Below, piece by piece: positions 31,862-45,300 of a stretch of 64,000 bases of DNA. This DNA is from Arctopsyche grandis. Taxonomy: Eukaryota; Arthropoda; Insecta; Trichoptera; Hydropsychidae. How positions within the stretch are numbered: position 1 is the first letter of the stretch; every line of letters starts with the position of its first letter. The notes below the pieces were generated by a model. That model did no database searches, was not told the origin of the DNA, and worked only from the letters and a program-made list of their open reading frames with translations. Both the position numbers and the translations under genes were made by a program. Where the stretch lies: contig NC_135358.1 of the NCBI RefSeq assembly GCF_051622035.1, positions 20,288,001 to 20,352,000 of the forward strand. Reading direction: 5' to 3'.

Positions 31862-34800
31862 ATACGTAAACTGTAATAGAAATTAAATGAAAAAACTATT
31901 AATAAATAAAAGATCTACATACAGTGGCGGATCAAGTAAATGGGGGGTCCCAAGCGTATTTTAAATTTTGAAGCCCCCATTTTAGTAAAAAAATGATATC
32001 ATCGTATTTTATCATGCCTTTCAGTATATAGTTTTTTTTTTATTAGGATTAACAAAGCCATATTTTTTTATTTATTTACCATATGTACTTGAAACACTAA
32101 AGTTTTTGGAATAAAATAGGTACTATTTTAAAATAGGTATTCATTTAATTTATTTTTGGCTTACGAACGTATTGTGGACAATGATAATAATTTTTAAGTT
32201 GTAAATTTTGGTAGAAAATGCCCATTTCGGGCACTTATTTTCGTGTGTGATAAACCGCCGTTGTCTATATACATATGTAGATACAGACACATATGTATTT
32301 ATTTAAAGTACAAGTTCAATTCGGAAAATATGTTTTTAGTGACATTTTTGTCGAAAAACTCTTGGAAGTAAAATTTTCACAAGTATTTACTTTGATAGGG
32401 AAATTTGCCTTTTCTCAATAAATAAACCTATCGGCAAACCTCTAAAGCTAATAAACCTGTACAATTATTTTTAGACTGACTTCCGTTAAAGGAAAGATTT
32501 AAAAACTTTTATATAGTGCTAGGTAAAATGATATTCTAATTGATACTATCAACTGATTTATCTCAATGATACAATTGCTATTTATTGTAGAACTATTCAT
32601 CTGTTAATTTACATGAAAAGCAAAAACATCCCCTATTAGAGAATTTACGACGTTTTTCAATGATCGTCAGTGTACGAGTCGACTAATATTTGTAAAAAAA
32701 ATAACTTGCTCAATGATGAGGAATCACACAAAAAGAAAGAAAGATAATATGAAGAATGAAAAATGTATTAAACACTTTAATATGTAATTCATTTCCAGAG
32801 AACATGCCTTTTTTTACAAGCCTCTTCTATGTTTCACTTCGCAAAAGATTGAGCTAAAATTCCTATAGTCTTCAAATAGTTTTGAAACTTTGCAATTTTG
32901 CGCGGTTTGGTCAACGATGGATATTTCAATCAATTTTTATAGTTCGAAGATGAAAAATAATTTACATCGTGACATCGTCCGAAGCCATTATGTGGGTTAA
33001 GTTCTTTATACACATACATATGTATATACATTTCCACTTATTCAATTTTTTAAATAATTTGGTTTAAATTTGTATGTAGAACTAACTTTTTGTTCTAAAA
33101 TGTTTGCACATATTTTTTTATATTTTTCCTACTGATAATGAATATTGATCGTATTTATTGAAATTAGATTGAAAAATACGTATTATTTGAATTATAATTC
33201 AAATGTATATATGTATATATACTGTACATCAATTGTTTAATTGAAACATGAAAAAAAGCATAGTTGATCGATAATAGAGGATTTCAATTAGAAGATACAT
33301 CGAAATATTGAATATATCGATTGTGGTTCGTACGATAATGATGTTGGTTTGGCTGATCGTCGTTCGATAGAACGTGTTGCGAGATGAGGAGGGGGCGGCC
33401 AGTTCTCACCTGGGCAGGTAGGAGTTAGTGGGTTTGTGGCTGTGGCGCCGGTTGTTGCTGTCACTGCTACTGCTGCTGTTTTTGGTGTTACTGTTTTACT
33501 TCAACACCAGCTGTCTAGCTGACCTGGTGGCAACGGTTAGTCGTATTTTCTTATCATTTTCATGTCATAATTTTCCAACGGTCGTACTCTAATTAAATCG
33601 GTGCCTCTCTGAAAATATTTGACCGGTTACCTTGTTCTTGTATGAACTTACTCGTTGATGTGTTGGGATGTTTTCGGTTCTCGTTTGCCGGTGGTCGTGT
33701 GCATCTCGAGCAAAAGAGTTAATAACATCGACTGGATGGACCTTTTGCGGACGTCTCTTACCTGAGCTAACGAATGCCCGGAGGGAACGTATAAATTGCT
33801 ATGGTCATTCAATGCAAATCTCCGTATACTCTTATATGTTATATGTTTGCTTATGTATTTATCAACTGAATGTGGAGATCAAAACGTGTTTGAACGGTTT
33901 ATATTTAACTTCCAATTTTAAAAGTGTTTGAAAAAAAAATTATTGAACTATCAATACCATAGAAATTATTCCCATGAGATTCTATGAAGATAAAATATCC
34001 GTTAATTACGATACTATTTTAATCAATGGATATGCAAAATACATACAATGTCGAATCATTTAATATAGTTTATAACTAATTGAATTTCTTTGAGATTTTT
34101 AAATGTTGGAAAAACTCAATTTCTGCAATTTATTTCCTTTGAATTTTGAGGAAATTATGTAGAAAAAAACTTTTAAAAATGAGGTTGCAGTAGAATGCCC
34201 CGAAAGCACAAGGAGTAGAGCATAGATGCACGACTTAATAAAAAGTCTTGGTATGTATTATTTTGAAATAAAAAGAAAGATAGATTTTGATAGAAAATAC
34301 ATCTACATAAATCGAAAGCAATAGCGATCAGAAATCAAGTTTACTTTCAATCCAAGTGTTGCATGCTTCAAGCTTTAGATGAGATTGACAGATTGTCACG
34401 GTCAACACTATTAGTGCCATCTGTCAATCTATTCTGTTTATTGTGCTTCCATCAGTGTCATTACTAGTGTATTTAAGAATCACTCTTACTCACAAAGCTA
34501 CGATACCTGATAAATTTTCCCAGAGGAATCTTTTGTAATTTAAACAAAGTTGTTTAAATTCAGAACGAAAAAAAAGGTTGCTGAACCTTATTTTTATTGT
34601 AAAAAAATCCGGTCTATATAGTGTCGTCATGGCAGAAACACAAAGGCTGACATACCAAGGCTCAGGTCGCCCACAGGTGAACCATATTTGGACACCTCCA
34701 CCACCCAATCGTGATGGTTCGACGTGGAACACTGGTTGTCCCCGCAAGAGACGAGGCTCGCGAATCCTTCGTCAGTCTACCTCCAACTTCCATCACCATC

Positions 34801-35282
34801 GGATAAATTCATCTTAGTCAGGTTTATATACATATTTTAGTTTTGCCTTGGTGCTATTAAACTCGGCAGGATGTGTATTGTTTTGTTTTGTCGTGGAGAA
34901 TCGGAAAATCTGTGTGATTATTATAATAGCATGCAGATTGAGACTGGCTAATGACGAGCAAAACGCTTTAGAAAAATTGCTTTCTGGTACAATGCGCAAC
35001 TTATTATCACCCGAAAGCCACTGTATTTATTTGCGAGAAAAAAATTGCTATGTAAATTTTTTAACAACAGTTTTTAGCGTATTTGAAATTGAAAACTATT
35101 TAGTTTTTCATTATGAGTTTACCTAATTAACTTTCACTAGAATCAATCAAAGTAAAAGCAATATACTTTGTTTGTCATTTTCACTAAAGAGTATTGTAGA
35201 ATATTTAAAAAACTACTTACATACAAATTGTCAAATTCAGTAGAGAAACTTTTTCAACCAAAATCTGAAATATTAAATTTTA
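31862..35282. other. Gene-free stretch
   Basis: At about 31,925-31,985 CAGTGGCGGATCAAGTAAAT and a G-run look like the end of a worn hAT-type element. At about 33,360-33,550 lies a GC-rich island (GGAGGGGGCGGCCAGTTCTC, CACCTGGGCAGGTAGGAG) that could be an unrecognised exon or promoter. At 34,590-34,815 a 79-codon plus-strand frame (GSGRPQVNHIWTPPPPNRD) is open but not recognised. None of these can be called a gene. Confidence 0.4.
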
Positions 35283-35283
35283 C

Positions 35284-35906
35284 CAGGGCTGTGGAGTCAA
35301 ATCAAAATTTACCGCTCCGACATTATTTTATGATTGGACTCCGACTCCGACTCCAAACTCCAACTCAAACTTGAACGATTTTAGTAAGATCGGCTTTTCT
35401 TGCCAACGTATAAAATTATTAGTAACAAAAATAATAGCGATTTTCAAAATATAAAAAATCAATAATAATTGACATACCAATTTGTTGAATTATTGGTAAT
35501 TAAATGAAGTAGATAAAAGGTAAGTATGTACATTCATAGTGTCTGTGTATGAATTTCATGCACAAATAAATCAATCTGAAAAATGAGAGTAATGAGAATA
35601 AAAAATAAAACCTTGTAAAAAAATTTGAGATAAACAATAGATTTTGGCCACAAAATACGTTCAATTCAACTAATTTATTTATAATGTAATTTAAAATCAT
35701 GTTTCTATAAAGAAATTATTAAATTTTAATTTATTAGTGGATTTACTTCAGTAAAATTGGAGACTCTAATTGACAAATATCGTAATTAAAGAAAATAAAA
35801 TAAAATAAAATAAAGAAAAGGAGCTGTAGTCGGTTGATTTTTTACTAACCTCTTATTACTTTCTTACGATTCCAACTCTACTTGAAATGCTCTGACTTCA
35901 CAGCCC
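35284..35906. mobile_element. hAT-like MITE with CAGGGCTGTG ends
   Basis: The left end CAGGGCTGTGGAGTCAAATC and the inverted right end CAGGGCTGTGAAGTCAGAGC pair over about 20 bp. Subterminal copies of GACTCCGACTCC flank the left end. AATTTTAC and ATATTTAC beside the two ends look like a worn 8-bp target duplication. The interior is AT-rich, with no transposase. Confidence 0.6.
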
Positions 35907-36165
35907 TGATATTTACAGCAGTGCAATACTTACTATATTTAAAACCACATTTATTGTTATTTTAACTTACTGATTGAGATTTGCTCTACAAAATCATTGT
36001 TTTTCTTTCATTCCTTTCGTAAGCGGCGAGATAATTACTATACTAGTAAAATTCCTAAGACTTCACATGTAAATTTTGGAATTTTTGGATTTTGCATTCG
36101 TATTGAATGATAAAGATAATGTACTTTGGCGATGACCACGAAAATAATACATATGTATGTAGTAT

Positions 36166-36321
36166 CTAAGATTTATTTTGCGCTTTGAAAACTGTCCCAG
36201 ACTGAACAACAGAATCCAATTGGGTTTTCCTAACTTTCTTTTCTGATTTGTTTCTTTTGTTCGCAGATTTCGTGGCACTGATGTCATCGGCTTGACGCGC
36301 AGAAGCAATTCGTTTGACCAT
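36166..36321 (-). CDS. Possible 51-aa basic protein, divergent from the ZP gene
   Basis: A minus-strand frame starts ATG at 36,321 and reads MVKRIASARQADDIS..., with many Lys, Arg, Asn and Ser (SANKRNKSEKKVRKTQ), ending KAQNKS before TAG. It is very basic and has no hydrophobic segment. Its start codon is 62 bp from that of the signal-peptide exon on the other strand, so the two could share a bidirectional promoter. AATAAA occurs within the last codons. It may be a small nuclear or ribosomal-type protein, the first exon of a longer gene, or chance. I do not recognise it. Confidence 0.35.
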   Translation of the reverse strand: MVKRIASARQADDISATKSANKRNKSEKKVRKTQLDSVVQSGTVFKAQNKS

Positions 36322-36383
36322 GGTTTTTAGTGGTTGTTAAAGTGTAGTGCATCGTATCCCAATCATCTGCTTAAACTACAACC

Positions 36384-39300
36384 ATGGCTGTGTTCAAGTG
36401 GTCGTCGGCCTGCTTAACAATCGTATTCCTGTGCTGTTTGCCGACGTGGACTCAAGCTAAGGGTGAGCGCACACCACGCCAATTTCACTATCGTTAGCGC
36501 CATTTGCTTTAATTGACTTTTAACGACTCGAAATTTGTTTTACGCATTGTTTTGCCGTTAATCTAATTACTATGGATGTTAGCTTTTTTTCCTATATTTT
36601 TGTGTTACAACACTATCGCGTTCCAGTGGCCGATTTTTAATCAAATTTTTACGGGACCGCTATGCTGGCGACTCGTATGCTCTTGTACCCGGGGTGTCCA
36701 TGCGTTCTTCTCGCGTGGACCGGTTTTTTAGAAGGTGCATCTTTATATGTTGGAAGACAAGCACCCGACAAAGCGATGAGTCACAAAAGCAGGCGTGGGA
36801 GTCGAACCTGAAACCTGGAGGCCGATACGCCCGCGCAAAGGCCGCGGTGACACGCGCATATGTGTATACCAGCCTTTCACTCCATACAAAACTCAAATAT
36901 GTGTGTGTGTGTGCTTTATTTGAATATCAGTGCTTTATTGGAATGTAAATTAGGAATAGGTGGTGCAAAATATAGATTAATTCCAATTTTTTTGAGAGAC
37001 CGGAAAAATATATTTCATAGCGCCGGTTCGACCGATTCGCATTTTTCCAAATTTGGAAATTATAAATTCATATAAACAAAAATGAAATATAACTCAGTGA
37101 AAAACTTATCTTTCGAGGTAAATATTGGCTATTAAAAAATAATAGTGAGAATTGATTTTCAACCGTTCTTAAATTTTTAAGGTGTGTTAATTGCTTAAAA
37201 ATCTACCAATGATCACAATATTTTTCGTATATTGAAAATATTACATACATGTATACAAAGAAACAAACATTTTTGAAATTTAGGACATCCGTTTCGGTTA
37301 AACGAGGATCGGTCAAACGGAGAAGATCCCTTTCAAATTATGGAAATTTCTCTTTCTTTACTTGATCAAGCAAGTTAACGATGGCTATCCAAATTCATTT
37401 TAACTATAATATACATGTAGGTACATATAATTCAGATTAATGCGTTTCTTATATAAGCTTTATAAGCTTTTATAAGCTTTCTTATATAAGCTTTGATATA
37501 TAGGTATATAAGCTTTCTTTCTGTGTTTTCCTATAAAACTATAGTTTTGTTAATTAGAGCAGTACTACTCAAACTTTTTTGTACTGCGAACCGGTGAATA
37601 TCTATTTTTTTAAGAACTGGGTGGAATTTTCTTAAAGAAATTTGTTTACCGTCTTATGAGAAGTACTGAATTGGATACATTTGTTTGTTTCTGGTTAAAA
37701 GTATGTATGAAATATTTAATAAATAAAAAAAAAATGTCTGTGTGTGTGTGTGTGATTTTAGAGTTAATGAGCCCTGATTTTGTAGCAAAATATGTAAGTG
37801 CACTTTTTGTACGTGCTCGTGTTAATTTTTTCAGTGGGTTGTGCGAATCGACTAATTTTTATATGTACACATTTTCATTGACACTGTTCCCAATGTCTTT
37901 ATGGCAGTTTTATAATATATCATGTTACGATTTGGTTGCTCTTAATGATATATTGTAGTCTCATAGCATTTTGATTAATGTTTGAATAATTTGTAATTCC
38001 GTTCATTTGACTAATTAGTTGTGTTCGAATTTAAAATTTAGGTTTTTCCTTTTGTGAGATATGTACATATTTGCCCTGATGTATAATGAGAATAGTGTGT
38101 AGAACGGATTGTGCATAAATTTTTTGCAAAAAACTTTTATTTTTAATTTATTGCGTATGTGAACCAAAAAGAATGTTATGAAAGTTGAATTGATTTTATC
38201 AACGTATGTATTTTCGTTTTCTTGTGTTAAATTTTTCTATTGTCTTTGTTTTAACATATGGAGGCAACAATAAATTTTCATGCTCCGTCATATCTGATTA
38301 ATTATTAATATTTTCGAATCAGCATGTACGAGTACATATGTACATATATATGCACATATGTGAGTTAAAATTTCTCACCGTCTTATTTGACATATCATAT
38401 ATTTACATCACAAAATTTACAAAGTTGTTAATGTACATATGCATGTAAGTGAAAATTGCGTTATATATGTATCATAGTTATATATGTACATATGTATCAT
38501 ATTTATTTATCAAATTTGAATTAAAATACATAAAATTCTATCAATTTCATTCTCTAACACTGAAACAAATAATCAACTTGTTCGCTAGTAGGCGAACGAA
38601 CAAGAGGCAATATTCTTCGAAAAACTGGATACTGGTCATATGCCCAGTAAGGAATATGTCGACAATGGAGTTTCGCACCATTAAAATTTATATGGCGTGC
38701 AGCAAAACGGATGATACATAAATGCAGTGCTTGCAGCACAGAAGAACGGTCAGTGTCGTGCGAAAAATCAATGTAAAAAAAGCAGATTTTGATTATAATG
38801 TACGTACTTGCATATCACTCGTACGGCTCAACGACCCATTGGAGGCATACTGCGAGCGTGCTTATCTTTTTTTAATTCGAAAGATTTTCTCGGTACGAAT
38901 TCGGCGTGAAATCGCTGATTGCAATCGCATCGTAATCGATTGGCTATCACCGAACGGCTGGCTTAATGGCGAGTGGTAGCTCTATACCAAGAGCAGCCGG
39001 CTCTCGATACTGAGGTCGCCGGTTCGACCCAGGCCACATTTCGTCGGGTATCGCCACGAAGAATCTTTAATTAGTCGCAGGGCATTTACATGGCCGCGGC
39101 AAATTGCATTTTACACCATGGTGAAAATTACGATTGTTCCGTTAAAAGTACTACATACATACATATGTATGTGAATATATGTAGATGGGTCCATACCGTC
39201 CGAAAAGATTCGATCTGCGTATTTCTAATGTGATTTTCTTTAATTATTTTCTCGTCTTGTGTAATCACCGGAATTCAAATGGGCGCGTAACGTGCCGAAA

Positions 39301-42300
39301 ATTTTACATAATTTTTCACGGTCGATTTACACCGCTATGTTATACACATTTTTGATTTTAGTGTCTATGATATTTTTAGTATGGATAGCAGGTATAATCT
39401 ACTTGAATAACAGCTCACGTTTTCTCAAACTTTTTCTTTTGCATTTGCTTTATATGTATGTATGTACATATGTATATGTAGGAGGAAAAATCTGGATGAA
39501 TACAAACATATGTACATACATTTTAGTTATGACTGAAGACACATTTTTTTTTTATTTGAGTTTGGACCATTGTGGCATTACAGGAATTCCCAATGCGCCA
39601 AAATAGTCAAAAATATAACAGAAAAGAAACAAAATAATAATTATACAGAAATTAATACATATTTTACATAAATTCATAAAAAAAAAACAAAGTTCAAGCA
39701 ATCAAAGTATACATATATACATAATATACTATATGTACGTTCACCTTTTGTAATGTTGAATATATTATATAATAGTATTTTGGTAAAAATAATAAATAAT
39801 TTAATACGTTTAGCAGAAAAATATACGGAAAATCAAAAAATATTACATAAATGGTACTTTTGTTCGTGTTTAGTACTCAATTCCTATAAATTCCTATAGA
39901 AACTATAGATATACATTTATATTACATTTTTTTCTATAAATAATGTACATGAGTATTAAAAAAAGCTTTACTAGTTTATGACATACATATGTATGTATAT
40001 TCTAGCTTAGATTTTTCTTTTTTATATTGATCTAATTGGATTCCATGGAATTTTCACACAGCATCATAATCAGTATTAAGATTTTCATCGGTCGGTTCGA
40101 GTGTTTCGCCTCGTCACACCATAATTACAATGATAATCTTACTTCGGACATGCACACATCTCTCGTTCGAATTGTGAAACAGCTATTTGTATGCGGAAAA
40201 TGCGCCAATTGGCCTTCGAGGCCTGTTTGAATACTCAATGCGCATCTTCTATGTATTACAACAGAAGGCGATCGCGAGAATCATCCTTTTGTTCTTTTTT
40301 CGCTCTTCGGCAATAAATTGAAAAATAAATCGAATGCAGCTCAGAACCACAAACTCAAGTTAGAACCGGGTCAGCGTAACCTCTAACAGCCACAGGTCAT
40401 ATCGGAGAGAAAGAGACGGTCGCTGTTCAACGCCAAGAGTGAGTGGGACGATTGAGAAAAATCGAAAGTTACTTACTTGACATTTTTCCTCAATATTTGC
40501 AAAGACCTCGCCGCGTTCGACAAATACGTCCAACGTTCATAATATGTACTGTTATGTATACATCGCTAAATGAAGAGATTGTTTCTAATGTAAATTTCCT
40601 TTGAATTAGTCGCGCCGATGGACAGGGTTGCCACATATGTACATACATATGTATGTGAATGGCTTATATACACGCTATTGATGAGTAACTTGTCTTACGT
40701 CAAACCTTAGGCGACTCTTAAGTTTGAATACAAAAAATATCTAAATACTAAAAAAAAAAAATTCGTAATAAATTGATTTTATTTTAAAAATCGAGTAAAA
40801 CATTATAATAGAGACTTTGTATAAATATTGTTGGTTCGTAGAAAAACAAAAGAATTTTAATAAAATAAAACTATTCAAATAATTTTAATAAAATGTTTAC
40901 TATTAGATTGGCCATGCTTAAGCGGTTTATATTCAAATACCGAGCGAAGCTGGGTAAAAACACTAGTATATTATAATTAACAAATTTAATATTTGGATAA
41001 AATGATAAAAAAAATAAAAAAAGTCAATTTTCAGAGCGCATGACATTGTCATGCAGTTTGCGCATACTACAAAGATTAATCATCCACGTATTCTTTGGTG
41101 TTTGTGTCATCAATAGAACAGGTTTCCGATATAAATTTGTAATTATTTTTTCGAATATTGGAATCCAATTTATCCATAGTGATTTCGATGACTATTTCGT
41201 CAAATCGGGACGGTTAATTCTTTCACGATGGTTTTTGTGTGCGTACCATACTTTGGTCCACATGATCAGAGGTAGACGTTCGATGTATCTATTTTCAATT
41301 TTTTAGAAGAGCCATGCTTTTGTGCTCGAAAAGCATCTGTCGATCGCTTAAGAGGGCTGGACAGCAGCGCCTTGTCCATACAAACGTACTATACTTCTCC
41401 CTTCGTCGATTATGGCACTAGAGAAATTATTTTTTAATATGCTATGGATATCCACCATTGGGGTGCATCAATCGTTTTATTTTTTTGATTAATTATTTTT
41501 TATAGGAGCTAGGAGCCGCCAAACATCTATAAAATCGCCTCTTTTTTACACCCACGAAACGAGTCCAGCGTGCTTATTTAACGGTCGATTTAAAAAAAAT
41601 ACGCCGATAGATGCACAGCAAGTATCTTTCTCATACCGATGATGAAATTTTTTTAAAAATTGGTCCAGTTTTGGAGAAGAAAATAGGAGAATACGAAACC
41701 TCGATTTTGTCAATTTAAAATACGTTTTATCTGGTCGAAGCGCAACTGTCGCATTCACTCAATATATATGTATAATGATATATATTGTCGCATTCACTCA
41801 ATATATACATACACTTAATATATATATCGAAGAAAAGAACGGTAACAAAATTAAGGTTTCGGGTTTACAGCCCTCTTAAGACTGCACACGGTCCACTGTA
41901 TGTACGTCCAAGCGACAATCCGACTTATATTAATCGCACTTCAGGTTCCGCGGCTTGCAAACCACGTGTCGATGCGAAAAACTAATCCAATCGCGGTTGG
42001 TTGTAAGCGTGTTTATTACTGGTCGAATTAAATCGTAAATTGGTGCACAACAACAACAATCGTTACCGTTGGTTGGCGGGACAGGGGTGTCCATCTCGCG
42101 GACCTGAACCGCGACGTGGGAGTCACTGGCCATGGCGGCCTGTTCGTTTAGTGCGCGCGCATACTCACGCACTTCCGGTCGACAAAAACACTGACCGATG
42201 TGTGCATCGCCAGACGTGACGTCAGTGACATTGCCATTTTTCCATTTTGCATACCGCTTTTGTGAGCTGGAAAAGGTCGACGAAACGGTTGTCTGATTAT

Positions 42301-45300
42301 TTGGTCCTTGAAGCATGGTTTATGTGTGTGGGTATTGTTATAAAACCGTGATGCGCAACCTTTTTAACAGATGGGCCAATTTATCTATTTTCTATTTGTT
42401 CGCGGGCCGCAGTGTGCAAAAGTGTTGAAAAATAATGATTTTCAGACATAGTCGGATTAGATGAAGAAAAACTCTTGGCTATTCCACTTGTGAGGCCCCT
42501 CCAAACAAATTTAAATATAAAAGTACAAGGGAAATCCGGCCCTGTGAAAACAATAATTCTGGATCTTTTTATGGGGAATGACGACGAATTATTTTAGAAT
42601 TTTGAAAATACATACATACAATATATTTTATCGACATGTTAAATAATTATTATAGACAAATGCATGCTACGCAGGCAAAAAAAAATTATTACCATTAATT
42701 TGAAAACGATTACATTTATTATTTACATGTCAGTCTACGTATCTAAATATATATGTATGTACTTCTAAGTTGCGCTGTAGGTAAAATATTTTATTTGATA
42801 AAAAAATACCAATTCTAAAATTATATATACAGGCGGACCTCAACTTTCGCACATTCGACTTTCGCACAATTCGCTATTTCGCACATTTTTAAAAAATCGT
42901 TTTTTTTTTTGGTGATAATGCAAAAATGTTTGTTTGCGTGCAATTGTTTCCCTTTCCTCCATTCCCTGTTGCACTATGAAATGCGTATGAACGAGCCCGT
43001 ACTGTGAAAAGTGTTACATCCTGCACGGCATAGTGATGGATGAAATGGAGAAATCTTTGTCTTATTGGATAAGTGACCAAAATCAAAAAACATCCCTCTG
43101 AGTACTTCAATAATTCAAGCTAGAGCTCTTAGTTTGCATAAGGATTGGAAGGCTAGACTAAAAGAAGATTCTAACACGGTGTTTCATGCAAGTCACAGCT
43201 GGTTTTCAAATTTAAAAACAAGATATTCTTTACACAATATTAAATTCACTGGAGAATCATCTGATGCGGATGAAGATGCTGCAAAAGACTTTATTTCCTC
43301 ATTGTCCAAAATTATTGAAGATGATGAATATTCCTCTAGTCAAATATTCAATGTAGATGAGACTGGTTTATTTTGGAAGAAGATGCCTAATCGTACATTC
43401 TTATCAAAGGAAGAATCAGTTGCCCCTGGTCATAAACCTTCTAAAAACCGATTGCTTCTTGGTGGAAATTTAGCTGGTGATTTAAAATTGATGCCAATGT
43501 TAATTTATCAAGCAGAAAATCCTAGAGCATTGAAAGGGAAAGATAAAAATTGCTTCCAGTAATTTGGAAATCAAATAAAAAAGCCTGGGTTACTGCTTTA
43601 ATATTTAAAGATTGGTTCACTTCACATTTCGTACCAGCAGTAAAGCAATATTGTGAAGTTAATAATTTACCATTTAAAATATTATTAATCTTAGATAATG
43701 CTACAGGACTCTCATACAACCCATGGACCAAACAGTGATAGCTATGTTTAAACGATATTATATGAGGTCGATAATGAATCAGGCCATCAAGACAACTGAC
43801 ATGGAAGGTGGGCCCACATTAAAAGATTTCTGGAGGAATTATAACATATGGAACGCAATAAATAATATTGGAGACGCGTGGACTGAAATAAAAGAGTCAA
43901 CAATGAAAGGTTCATGGAGAAAACTATGCCCACAAATGATGGGTGATATAAATTTTGATGAAACTCCAGAAACTATCACACTTGAAATAGTTCACTTAAT
44001 GAACGAACTTAACCTAGATGTGAAAATATTAATGAGATGATTGAATCTCATTCTGAACCCATGACCAATGAATTTCTAATGGACTGACAAGAGAACGAGA
44101 ATGATATACATATTGAAAGTGAGGAAGAAGAACCAGAAGAAATCATTAATACCTTAACTATAAAAAATATGAACGAAGCTTTTACGCATCTCGAAAAGTT
44201 TTTGAACATTATGGAAGACTGTGATCCCAATGGAGAACGAATATCTCAAGTACGTAGGATTATTCATAAGAGTACTGTCTGTTACAGAACACTCTATGAA
44301 GAAAAAAAAATTGTCATATTCAACTAACTCTTGACAAGTTCATTACGAGATTATAATTTGCCGTGCCTGAATGCGATATTTTCCACCTAAGTGAGTGTAG
44401 ATTATCGGATGTTATTTTAACATATGTATCTGGCAGCCTGCGCTCATCATTATTCTCTTAATTTGAATGTGATGTATGTGTGGAATCTTAATCTACTCTC
44501 TTCCATTTGGGCCTCGCTGTGATTTTTTTTTACTATTTTTCTTTTGCAGAATGTAAAACTAAGAATAGGATTTGAGTATTTTATTTACGTGTTATTTTTC
44601 TTTTGTTTTTATTTTTTATTTTATCGTGTTTTTCTGCTTTTGCTTTTTTGCTTTTTATTTTATGTATTTACTTTACTTTTTAATGTATATAAATAATTTT
44701 TATTTAATACATACATTTTTTGCTTTTTTTTTTACATCCCTCTACTTTCGAACATTTAACTTTCGCACACATTTTCAGGAACCAATTATGTGCGAAAGTT
44801 GAGGTCCGCCTGTATTTATAATATATGTATATATATATATATATATATATACATATGTATGTACATATATATACATATATGTTATATAAATTAATCACAT
44901 ATCAAACATTTTTTTATATTCAATGAAACTGTACTTGTCAGACCTTTCTTTTTAACAAGATCTTTTTCAACTTCAATTCTTTGTTTATTGATGTTTACTA
45001 CCCTTTTTTATATCTTTTTCGTTAATTGTACTCCATTTTAAAAATCTTGCCAACAGCACCATGTCAAAATTATCAAAAACATTATTTTTCTATTATTCTA
45101 TATTTTTTATGCACATAAAAATGAACCTGCGACATATGTAAGTACCTACATATGTATGTTTTTCTATTATGGTTTTTGGGAACACTCCCTGCTGGCTGGT
45201 AGAATATCTTGATGAAGAGAATGTTAGTATGTATGTACATATATACATATGTATGTATGCAAGGGGTCTACGTGACGAGCCGGAATGTTAAATTACCGAA

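Noticed and set aside
37562-37620. hAT terminal repeat (GTACTACTCAAACTTTT ... GCGAACCGG)
   Set aside because: No inverted partner or duplication was found, so it is mentioned only as a fragment.
38554-38739. Minus-strand 61-codon frame with HIPYWAYDQYPVFRR
   Set aside because: Looks like transposon coding debris but no family signature could be fixed.
38966-39040. Possible functional tRNA gene
   Set aside because: A- and B-boxes are present but no acceptor stem pairs, so a SINE head is more likely.
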